From Oscillospiraceae bacterium (GTDB lineage Bacteria; Bacillota; Clostridia; Oscillospirales; Ruminococcaceae), in the NCBI GenBank assembly GCA_009783205.1, contig WRHO01000002.1, positions 1-64,000 of the forward strand: a stretch of DNA of 64,000 nucleotides, read 5' to 3'. Under the pieces are notes generated by a model. That model was not told the DNA's origin. It was given only the letters and a program-made list of their open reading frames with translations, and searched no databases. Every line of letters begins with the position of its first letter. Position 1 is the first letter of the stretch. Below are positions 35,425 through 43,627 of this stretch, one piece after another. Position numbers and translations under genes: made by a program.

Positions 35425-37551
35425 ATGGACGAAAACACAAAAAACACCGAGAATATAACCCAAAATATTGAGGAAAAAACCGTTGAAACCCTTGAGAATA
35501 AAGACAATCATTATGAGGATTCAAATGTCGGCGAGATTCAAGAAATAAATAAGCCGGGTGATTTTTCGCGTGTTGAAGGCGATTACGGGGCGGGAAATAT
35601 CGAGATTCTTGAAGGACTCGAGGCGGTCAGAAAGCGTCCCGCAATGTATATAGGAACCACCGGGCCGAAAGGCTTACACCACCTTGTTAATGAAATTGTG
35701 GATAACGCTATTGACGAGGCACTCGCGGGATATTGTACCGAAATAAATGTTGCGATTTTACCGGGAAATGTTATCGAGATTTCAGATAACGGAAGGGGAA
35801 TACCCACCGGGATTCACCCGACCGAAGGAATCTCTGCGGCAACCGTTGTATATACAATACTTCACGCCGGCGGCAAATTCGGCGGCGGCGGGTATAAGGT
35901 TTCCGGCGGGTTGCACGGTGTCGGCGCGGCGGTGGTCAACGCTCTTTCCGAATGGGTTGAGCTCGAGGTGAGCGACGGCAAAAATGTTCATTATCAAAAG
36001 TTTATAAACGGCGGAAATTATGAAGAACCTATGAGGGTAATAGGCGATACAGACAAAACTGGAACAAAGGTTCGTTTTAAGGCGGATAAAGCCATATTCC
36101 ACAACGTAGAATATGATTATACGGTCATTCGTGAAAGAATGAGGGAACAGGCATTTTTAAACGGAGGCTTGATTCTCAATACTGCCGATTTACGCGACGG
36201 AAACAATAAAAAGGAACACACCTTTTCATATGACGGCGGTATTATAGATTATATCGAATGGCTGCAAAAAAAGCGCGGCGCGGATTTGTTACACTCCGAC
36301 GTTGTATATTTTAGCGGATTGATTGACGATATAACGGTGGAGGTTGCGTTTCAATACAATAATGATTTTAACTCGGAAACGATTCGTTCGTTCGCCAATA
36401 ATATTCACACTATTGAGGGCGGAACGCATGAAATTGCGTTCAGACGCGCCATAAGTAAAGTTGTCAACGATTTTGTAAAGAAACACCGCGAGGAAGAGTC
36501 TAAGAAGCCCGGTAAAAACAGAGCAAAGAAAAAAGCGGGCAACAACGGAGAAGAAACACAGACTCAAAATATTTCGGGAGAAGCAATCCGCGAGGCTATT
36601 AACGCGGTAATAAGCGTTAAGCTACCCGAGACCGAGTTTGAGGGACAGACAAAATCAAAGCTCGGCAACCCCGAGGTTGGGCCGGTCGTTTATAAAATTG
36701 TCACAGAAAAGCTGACCTATTATTTTGAAGAGAACCCCGAAACGGCTCAAATAATTGTAACAAAGTCGATTAATTCACAGGCGGCAAGAGACGCGGCGCG
36801 TAAAGCTATGGAGGCGAAGCGCAAATCTGTCACCGACGGGGTGGGCTTACCCGGTAAGCTGTCCGATTGTTACAGTAAGGATATAGCGAAGACGGAGGTT
36901 TATATTGTGGAGGGGGACTCGGCGGGCGGAAGCGCGAAACAGGGGCGCGACAGCGAGTTTCAAGCGATTTTACCGTTATGGGGAAAGATGTTGAATGTTG
37001 AAAAAGCTCGCGCAGACCGCGTTTTTTCGAATGAAAAGCTGATTCCCGTTGTTAAGGCTCTCGGCGCGGGAATAGGCGAGGAGTTTGATATAGAAAAGCT
37101 TCGTTACGGAAGAATTGTTATTATGGCGGACGCCGACGTTGACGGCTCGCATATAAGAACGCTTCTTCTTACCTTCTTTTTCCGTTTTATGCGACCGTTA
37201 GTTGAAAACGGAAAGGTTTATATAGCACAACCGCCTTTGTTTAAGGTGTATAAGGGTAAAAAGTTCAAATACGCTTTTGACGAGGAAGAGCGCGACGCTT
37301 ATATAAAAGAGTTCGCGGGAGAGAATAATTCTAAGGTAGATGTACAACGCTATAAGGGGTTAGGCGAGATGAACGCCGACCAGCTTTGGGAAACCACAAT
37401 GGACCCCGCGACCCGCACAATGAAAAGGGTGGAAATCGACGACGCGGCGAGCGCAGATGAGATTTTTTCGATTTTAATGGGCGATAAGGTTGAACCGAGA
37501 CGTAATTTCATCGAACAAAACGCCAAATCGGTTGTTAATCTCGATGTGTGA
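35425..37551 (+). CDS. gyrB: DNA gyrase subunit B
   Basis: LEGLEAVRKRPAMYIGTTGPKGLHHLVNEIVDNAIDEALAG; EGDSAGGSAKQGRD; alternative in-frame ATG at 35413. Confidence 0.96.
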   Translation: MDENTKNTENITQNIEEKTVETLENKDNHYEDSNVGEIQEINKPGDFSRVEGDYGAGNIEILEGLEAVRKRPAMYIGTTGPKGLHHLVNEIVDNAIDEALAGYCTEINVAILPGNVIEISDNGRGIPTGIHPTEGISAATVVYTILHAGGKFGGGGYKVSGGLHGVGAAVVNALSEWVELEVSDGKNVHYQKFINGGNYEEPMRVIGDTDKTGTKVRFKADKAIFHNVEYDYTVIRERMREQAFLNGGLILNTADLRDGNNKKEHTFSYDGGIIDYIEWLQKKRGADLLHSDVVYFSGLIDDITVEVAFQYNNDFNSETIRSFANNIHTIEGGTHEIAFRRAISKVVNDFVKKHREEESKKPGKNRAKKKAGNNGEETQTQNISGEAIREAINAVISVKLPETEFEGQTKSKLGNPEVGPVVYKIVTEKLTYYFEENPETAQIIVTKSINSQAARDAARKAMEAKRKSVTDGVGLPGKLSDCYSKDIAKTEVYIVEGDSAGGSAKQGRDSEFQAILPLWGKMLNVEKARADRVFSNEKLIPVVKALGAGIGEEFDIEKLRYGRIVIMADADVDGSHIRTLLLTFFFRFMRPLVENGKVYIAQPPLFKVYKGKKFKYAFDEEERDAYIKEFAGENNSKVDVQRYKGLGEMNADQLWETTMDPATRTMKRVEIDDAASADEIFSILMGDKVEPRRNFIEQNAKSVVNLDV

Positions 37552-37582
37552 CGGACAATTGACAATTGACAGTTGACAGTTG
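37551..37582 (+). repeat. heptameric ACARTTG array (site B) at the gyrB 3' end
   Basis: acggacaattgacaattgacagttgacagttg: four consecutive heptads starting at the gyrB stop codon. Confidence 0.9.
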
Positions 37583-37610
37583 TTTTGAGGGGAAAGGAAC
37601 GGTTAATATT

Positions 37611-37988
37611 ATGAATACTCCCGAACGTAACAACAAAAATATTGATAAAATGCACAATTTGGGAAAGGTGTACAGCGAGAGCGACGAGGACAAGGGGCGC
37701 GAGAACGATTCCGCTCTCGAAAACGCAACCCGCGAATATCCCTTACCGACCGCGCGCAAATTCGCGTGGGTTATATGCGGCGGGTTCTGGTTGTTTTGTT
37801 TGAGCGGGCTGTTGTTTCGGGCGGACTTAAGCGCGCTTTTCCCGTTCCTTTTGTTATCTTTGGCGGCGGCGGTGTCGCTCCAAATCCCCGTTTTTTATGT
37901 TAAAGGGAAAATATTCGATATTGTTGTTGCGGTTATTTTTTCTTTAGGCTGCGGCGTATTTGCCGCGAGTATGCTCTTTGGGAGATAA
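37611..37988 (+). CDS. hypothetical membrane protein
   Basis: Two or more hydrophobic segments (FAWVICGGFWLFCLSGLLF; FPFLLLSLAAAVSLQIPVFYV). Confidence 0.6.
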   Translation: MNTPERNNKNIDKMHNLGKVYSESDEDKGRENDSALENATREYPLPTARKFAWVICGGFWLFCLSGLLFRADLSALFPFLLLSLAAAVSLQIPVFYVKGKIFDIVVAVIFSLGCGVFAASMLFGR

Positions 37989-38584
37989 TGCAGATAATAG
38001 AGCTTAATGGAGTTTTAATGAAGATAGATTATGATGTTTCCGTTTCGGAAACGGAGGTTGCGTTTATTCTTTTTTGGAAGAAGTATCGCATGAAAAGCGC
38101 GATACTTTATTCAATCGTATTTGCAATAGCGACGTTTTTGTCAATTAATATGATGATAAACGGCGATATGGTTATGGTCGGCGGGATAAGCGCGGGGTTG
38201 GCTATGGGATTATTAGTCAATCTTTGGCTCAAGCCGCAAAGAATAAAAAAACGACTCGCTATGGCTCTCGAAACAATGGGCGACGAAAAATATTCCGCCG
38301 CTTTTAACAATGACGCTATTGAGATTCAAACCATAACCGAGACCCCCGACATTGAAAAGAATGAGAGTGGGAGTGATAACGAGAACAATGCCGAGGTCGA
38401 ACAAGGTCAAAAGCCCGACAAATCGGTATACTGTATATCACAGGAAGAGCTTTGTTCAAAAGAAACGGCGGAGATGTTTATATTGTATATAAACAAACTC
38501 TTGTTTCACGTTTTTCCGAAACGATGTATGACGGAAAAGGATATAGAAGAGCTTCGTACTTATTTTAAGGAAAAGAAAATTTGA
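37988..38584 (+). CDS. hypothetical membrane protein, YcxB-like
   Basis: Paired TM helices followed by a C-terminal domain ending ISQEELCSKETAEMFILYINKL. Confidence 0.55.
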   Translation: MQIIELNGVLMKIDYDVSVSETEVAFILFWKKYRMKSAILYSIVFAIATFLSINMMINGDMVMVGGISAGLAMGLLVNLWLKPQRIKKRLAMALETMGDEKYSAAFNNDAIEIQTITETPDIEKNESGSDNENNAEVEQGQKPDKSVYCISQEELCSKETAEMFILYINKLLFHVFPKRCMTEKDIEELRTYFKEKKI

Positions 38585-38629
38585 AAGCTAATAAAGGTTC
38601 CTAAGGCTTTTAATGAAAGGATAATAATA

Positions 38630-39919
38630 ATGCTCGACATTAAATATCTTCGCGAGAACCCCGACGCGGTAAAAGCAAATATAAAAAAGAAGCATCAAGA
38701 TGAAAAGCTGTGCTTAGTTGATGAGGTGATTAGGCTCGACAAGGAATATCGCGACGGGCTTTCAAAGCTCGAGGGCTGTCGCTCGGACATGAACAGAATT
38801 TCCAAAGAAATCGGCGGGTTTATGGCACAGGGGAAGAAAGAGGATGCCGAAAACGCAAAAGCGTCGGTTGCGAGTATAAAGAAACAAATTCCCGAATTTG
38901 AAAAAACGGTCAACGAAAAAAACGAACAGATTCGCGAAATAATGCTCAAAATCCCACAAATTATTGCCGATGATGTTCCTTTGGGGAAGGACGATTCCGA
39001 CAATGTTGAGGTTGCCCGTTACGGCGATATAAAAGACAAGGGCTTTGAAATACCCTATCATGTAGAGATAATGGAAAAGCTCAACGGGATAGATTTAGAA
39101 AGTGCGCGAAAGACTTCGGGCGCGGGGTTTTACTATCTTAAGGGCGATATAGCGCGGCTTCATTCGGCGATTCTGTCATATGCCCGCGATTTTATGATTG
39201 ATAAGGGGTTTGTTTTTTATATTCCTCCGTTCATGATTCGGGGCGAGGTTGTGACGGGGGTCATGAGCTTTGCCGAAATGGAGAATATGATGTACAAAAT
39301 AGAGGGGGAAGACCTTTATTTAATTGGAACGTCCGAACACTCTATGATAGGTAAATTCATAAACGAGCTTTTGGACGAGAGCCAACTGCCACAGGCGTTG
39401 ACGAGTTATTCCCCGTGTTTTAGGAAAGAGGTAGGGGCGCACGGAATAGAAGAGCGCGGCGTCTATCGAATACATCAGTTTGAGAAACAAGAGATGGTGG
39501 TAATCTGTCACCCGGAAGAGTCGAACGAATGGTTTACAAAAATGTGGCAATATACCGTCGATTTTTTCCGAACGCTCGACATACCCGTAAGAACGCTCGA
39601 ATGTTGCAGCGGGGATTTAGCCGATTTAAAGGTAAAAAGTATTGACGTTGAGGCTTGGTCACCGCGACAAAAGAAATACTTTGAGGTCGGGAGCTGTTCC
39701 AATTTGGGCGACGCACAATCGAGGCGGCTCGGAATACGCGTCCGCGGAAACGCGGAAAACGGCGGTCAAAAATACAATCCCCACACGTTGAATAACACCG
39801 TGGCGGCACCGCCGAGAATGTTAATCGCGTTTTTAGAAAATAACCTTAACGAGGACGGAACGGTGAATATCCCCGAAGCGTTACGGGTTTATATGGGAGG
39901 GAAATCTTGCTTAGAATAA
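38630..39919 (+). CDS. serS: seryl-tRNA synthetase
   Basis: MLDIKYLRENPDAVKANIKKK; class II motifs FRKEVGAHGIEERGVYRIHQFEKQEM and HTLNNTVAAPPRMLIAFLENN. Confidence 0.96.
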   Translation: MLDIKYLRENPDAVKANIKKKHQDEKLCLVDEVIRLDKEYRDGLSKLEGCRSDMNRISKEIGGFMAQGKKEDAENAKASVASIKKQIPEFEKTVNEKNEQIREIMLKIPQIIADDVPLGKDDSDNVEVARYGDIKDKGFEIPYHVEIMEKLNGIDLESARKTSGAGFYYLKGDIARLHSAILSYARDFMIDKGFVFYIPPFMIRGEVVTGVMSFAEMENMMYKIEGEDLYLIGTSEHSMIGKFINELLDESQLPQALTSYSPCFRKEVGAHGIEERGVYRIHQFEKQEMVVICHPEESNEWFTKMWQYTVDFFRTLDIPVRTLECCSGDLADLKVKSIDVEAWSPRQKKYFEVGSCSNLGDAQSRRLGIRVRGNAENGGQKYNPHTLNNTVAAPPRMLIAFLENNLNEDGTVNIPEALRVYMGGKSCLE

Positions 39920-40836
39920 CCGATTTACGAAAAAAGTACAAAAATTATGAGGTTTTAAAAGGTTTAAACATGAATCTCGAAAAGGGGAGCGTTTACGGCT
40001 TCCTCGGCAAAAACGGCTGTGGCAAAACCACGACAATGAATATTATCTGTAACATTGTTCCTAAGGACGGCGGGACAATCGGGTTCGAAGCCGGCTCGGG
40101 GCAAAGACCGAAAATAGGATATCTGACCGAATCCCCCGCATTATACGGGTTTATGAACGGTTACGAGTATTTGCGATATATTGCCGCCTGTGCCGATTAT
40201 GAGCTCGATGTTGAAAAGCGCATTGAGGAAGTGCTTGAGGTTACCGGAATGACCGAGGGGGCGAGGCGCAGAATAAAAGGCTATTCGAGAGGAATGAATC
40301 AGCGGTTGGGAATTGCCGCCGCGCTTTTTGACCACCCGGAGCTTTTGATATTAGACGAACCCACCTCCGCGCTTGACCCGGAGGGAAGGGCAGAGGTTAT
40401 GAACATAATCCTCAATTTGAAAAGCTCGGGCGTTACGATTATTCTGTGTACGCATATAATCACCGATGTCGAGCGGGTAGCCGATAAAATCGGTATAATG
40501 AAAAACGGAATAATCGCGGAAGAGGGGTCGATTGATTCGATTATGACAAAGTATCGTAATCAATCTAAAGACATAACGGTACGGCTCGCCGACCCGCACC
40601 CCGATACCGCCGCGCCCATGAGAATGTTACCGTCGGTCAATTCGAGTAATTATAACGGAATGAACGGCGTAGTCACCTTAGGCTCCGACAATATTGATTC
40701 GTTATACAATGAACTGATAACCCTCATATATGAAAATAAAATCAAAATTTCCGAATTAATTGCACAAAAAACGACCCTCGAAGATGTGTATTTTGCAATA
40801 ACGGGATTAAGCGGAAGGGACGGGGTGCGAGCATGA
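39907..40836 (+). CDS. ABC transporter ATP-binding protein
   Basis: GFLGKNGCGKTTTMN Walker A, YSRGMNQRLGIAAAL signature, LLILDEPTSALDPEG Walker B. Confidence 0.95.
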   Translation: MLRITDLRKKYKNYEVLKGLNMNLEKGSVYGFLGKNGCGKTTTMNIICNIVPKDGGTIGFEAGSGQRPKIGYLTESPALYGFMNGYEYLRYIAACADYELDVEKRIEEVLEVTGMTEGARRRIKGYSRGMNQRLGIAAALFDHPELLILDEPTSALDPEGRAEVMNIILNLKSSGVTIILCTHIITDVERVADKIGIMKNGIIAEEGSIDSIMTKYRNQSKDITVRLADPHPDTAAPMRMLPSVNSSNYNGMNGVVTLGSDNIDSLYNELITLIYENKIKISELIAQKTTLEDVYFAITGLSGRDGVRA

Positions 40837-41732
40837 ATCAAATAAAAGCGGGTTTAAAAAAGGAAAGCTTTTTCTTTTTAAGAAGCTTTAGACTTATAGG
40901 AATGATTGTCGTTTTCTTGGGCTGTTCGCTTTTTATTCCGTTAATGTTCGGGGCTATGAATCTGATGGGTGACGCTTTTGATACAATTCCCGAGGCACAA
41001 GAAAGCATACAGGAGATATACGGCGAGAATTTTGACGTCGGAAACCTTTTCGGTATGTTTGAGGGAGACGGCGGGCTGATGATGGCGTATACCGGAACAT
41101 TAGAAATGTTCGGTACGGCATCGTTGGGTTCAATACCGTTGGCGGCGACAATTGTGTTAATTCTTCTTACGGGAACCGCGGGACAAGAGCAAAAGAAACG
41201 CTCGATTATTCTCCCGCAGACGGCGGGATTAAAGGTTACGGGGTATGTTTTACCTAAGTTTATAATGTATCCGCCTATGATGTTTGCCGCGACCTTAGTA
41301 TCAATTTTTTTGGTCAACGCGGTCAGTCACGGGATTTTCGGTGTTTCGTATTCCTTTGAGGTGGTGTTGCTCACCGGCTTACTCGCCGCAACCTCAATGG
41401 CGTTCATTATATGCTTATACCTTTTTTTAGGGTTAAGCCTTGCACAGCCGGGCTTGTCCGTTATATATGTATTAGCGGGACAGACGATTTTCACTTCTAT
41501 GATAACGCTCGTATTTGAAATAGACAGATATACCCCGTGGAGCTTGGTCGGAATGTCTTATAGAATAGTCAACAACTACTCGGCGGGTATAAATATCTAT
41601 GAAGGGATAGAGCTTTCGAGCATATTGACGACAATAGGAATAACGCTTATACTGTGTGTTTTATTTATGATGTTCACGCTTTTTGCGTTGACGGCGAAGC
41701 GCATGGATAATACCGCCGACGAAATATATTAA
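40833..41732 (+). CDS. ABC transporter permease
   Basis: Six hydrophobic segments; overlaps the ATPase gene by 4 nt. Confidence 0.8.
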   Translation: MNQIKAGLKKESFFFLRSFRLIGMIVVFLGCSLFIPLMFGAMNLMGDAFDTIPEAQESIQEIYGENFDVGNLFGMFEGDGGLMMAYTGTLEMFGTASLGSIPLAATIVLILLTGTAGQEQKKRSIILPQTAGLKVTGYVLPKFIMYPPMMFAATLVSIFLVNAVSHGIFGVSYSFEVVLLTGLLAATSMAFIICLYLFLGLSLAQPGLSVIYVLAGQTIFTSMITLVFEIDRYTPWSLVGMSYRIVNNYSAGINIYEGIELSSILTTIGITLILCVLFMMFTLFALTAKRMDNTADEIY

Positions 41733-41735
41733 AAT

Positions 41736-41784
41736 GTTGAAAGAGAGCTTACGGGCGAATTTATTTCGCCCGAGAGCTTGACCG
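41736..41784 (+). repeat. 49-nt hairpin repeat, copy 2
   Basis: gttgaaagagagcttacgggcgaatttatttcgcccgagagcttgaccg; stem CGGGCGAA/TTCGCCCG. Confidence 0.85.
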
Positions 41785-41793
41785 GTTTCGTGT

Positions 41794-42069
41794 ATGTTTG
41801 AATTTTTGTTAAAATTTATGATTTCGGCGGTTGTGTTTTTGTTGTTCTATATAGCTGTATTAGCTTCAATAGCGTTGATTTCGTCGGGGCTTTTGGCGAT
41901 TCCCGTCGCAATTGCGGTGATAACCGGGTTATTCACCAACGTCGCGTCGGATTTGTCGCCGTTATCAATGTTGTTGACGGGGATTTCTTGTATATCGGCG
42001 GGGTTGGCTATGGCGTTGGGTATAATCATTCTCTTCCCGAAACAGCCGAAAATTTGGTTAAAAAGATAA
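41794..42069 (+). CDS. small membrane protein
   Basis: 91 aa, three hydrophobic segments. Confidence 0.55.
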   Translation: MFEFLLKFMISAVVFLLFYIAVLASIALISSGLLAIPVAIAVITGLFTNVASDLSPLSMLLTGISCISAGLAMALGIIILFPKQPKIWLKR

Positions 42070-42082
42070 GTGGAAGTGCTGT

Positions 42083-42601
42083 ATGAATATACGAAGCTTT
42101 ATCAGAAAGAGCATTGATAATCAGAAAAAACTTCTTTTTATATTAATCGGCGTATCGTTAATATCGGGGGTTTTGGCGTTAGCGGTACAATTATTATTTG
42201 GCGAATCGAGCGTATATCGCGGCGAAATATATATTGAGCTGAACCCCGACATACGACCTATAGTAAACATTAATACGGCGGGAATACCCGTTGAGGTTTT
42301 GACGTGGGACGGCGACAGTATAAAAGCGGTTTGTGTATCCGAGCTTCCGCTGATTATTGAAGAGTCTGAAGAATTTGGGCGAGAGGTGACAATTAATCAA
42401 GATGACGGGTTTGCCGTTTCGATATTTACGCCCGATTTATTTCGGTACAGGCTTACGGTCTTTTTGCCGCGCATAACCGATTACAAGGAAATAAACGTCA
42501 GCACAAATTCGGGAGATATAGATGTTATTCTCCCCGAGCATATGTTGGTCGCGCTTAGCGTAGATACTGTAAGGGGGCTGTCGCGTATAACCCCCGGATA
42601 G
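42083..42601 (+). CDS. membrane-anchored DUF4097-like protein (short)
   Basis: N-terminal TM then beta-rich segment with KEINVSTNSGDIDVILPEHM, resembling DUF4097 adhesin-like repeats. Confidence 0.5.
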   Translation: MNIRSFIRKSIDNQKKLLFILIGVSLISGVLALAVQLLFGESSVYRGEIYIELNPDIRPIVNINTAGIPVEVLTWDGDSIKAVCVSELPLIIEESEEFGREVTINQDDGFAVSIFTPDLFRYRLTVFLPRITDYKEINVSTNSGDIDVILPEHMLVALSVDTVRGLSRITPG

Positions 42602-42632
42602 AGGCAACATCTGAAGAAAAAGGAGAAGTATA

Positions 42633-43619
42633 ATGCTTTCAATAGTAATACCCGCCTATAACGAGGGCGAAACGATAAACATAGCCGCAGATACAATTTC
42701 GGAAATTCTCGAAAAAGCAAATGTCGATTATGAAATTATATTTGCAGACGACGGCTCGAGAGACAACACCTGGGACAATATATGTAAGAGGGCGGCGCGG
42801 GAAAATTCGAGAATACGCGGGGTGCGCTTTTCCCGCAACTTCGGGAAAGAGGCGGCAATATTTGCCGGACTCGAAGCGGCGGCAAAGGGGGGCGACGAGA
42901 GCGGGGAAAACGGTTGCGACTGTGCGGTGGTCATAGATTGTGATTTACAACACCCGCCCGAGCTTATATTAAAAATGTACGAGCTTTGGAAAAAAGGGTA
43001 TGAGGTTGTTGAGGCGCGTAAATCGAGCAGAGGGCGAGAAAGCCCGCTGTATAAGCTTTTTGCAAAGACGTTTTACCGGCTTATGAAATCGTCGTCGGGG
43101 ATTAATCTCGACGGTGCGAGCGATTATAAGCTTCTCGACAGGAAGGTGATTGATTCTTTAAACGAATTGCCCGAAAGACTTACTTTTTTCCGCGCATTAT
43201 CGGCTTGGGTGGGGTACAAAACGGCGGTGGTGGAATTTGAGGTTCAACCGCGGGTTCACGGAACGACAAAGTGGAGCTTTTCGAAGCTTTTCAAATTCGC
43301 CGTCTCGAACATAACCGGGTTTACTAATTTCCCGATGCATATGATGACCGCTATGGGAATTATCTTTATGATTTTTGCGGTTGTTCTCGGAATACAAACC
43401 CTCGTGAATTTTTTCTCGGGTTACTCGGTGGCGGGGTTTTCGACGGTTATACTTTTATTGTTGATTATCGGCTCGCTTTTGATGTTGGGTCTCGGAATAA
43501 TCGGTTATTATCTAAGTAAAATTTATGAGGAAATTAAGTTCCGACCGCGTTATATTGTAAACGAAAGCACTAATAAGGCAACAAAAGCAAAGAAAACAAA
43601 GAGCACAAAAGGAGAATAA
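42633..43619 (+). CDS. glycosyltransferase family 2 (polyprenyl-phosphate mannosyl/glucosyltransferase-like)
   Basis: MLSIVIPAYNEGETI, DDGSRDNTW, VVIDCDLQHPPELI, two C-terminal TM helices. Confidence 0.92.
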   Translation: MLSIVIPAYNEGETINIAADTISEILEKANVDYEIIFADDGSRDNTWDNICKRAARENSRIRGVRFSRNFGKEAAIFAGLEAAAKGGDESGENGCDCAVVIDCDLQHPPELILKMYELWKKGYEVVEARKSSRGRESPLYKLFAKTFYRLMKSSSGINLDGASDYKLLDRKVIDSLNELPERLTFFRALSAWVGYKTAVVEFEVQPRVHGTTKWSFSKLFKFAVSNITGFTNFPMHMMTAMGIIFMIFAVVLGIQTLVNFFSGYSVAGFSTVILLLLIIGSLLMLGLGIIGYYLSKIYEEIKFRPRYIVNESTNKATKAKKTKSTKGE

Positions 43620-43627
43620 TATTAAAA

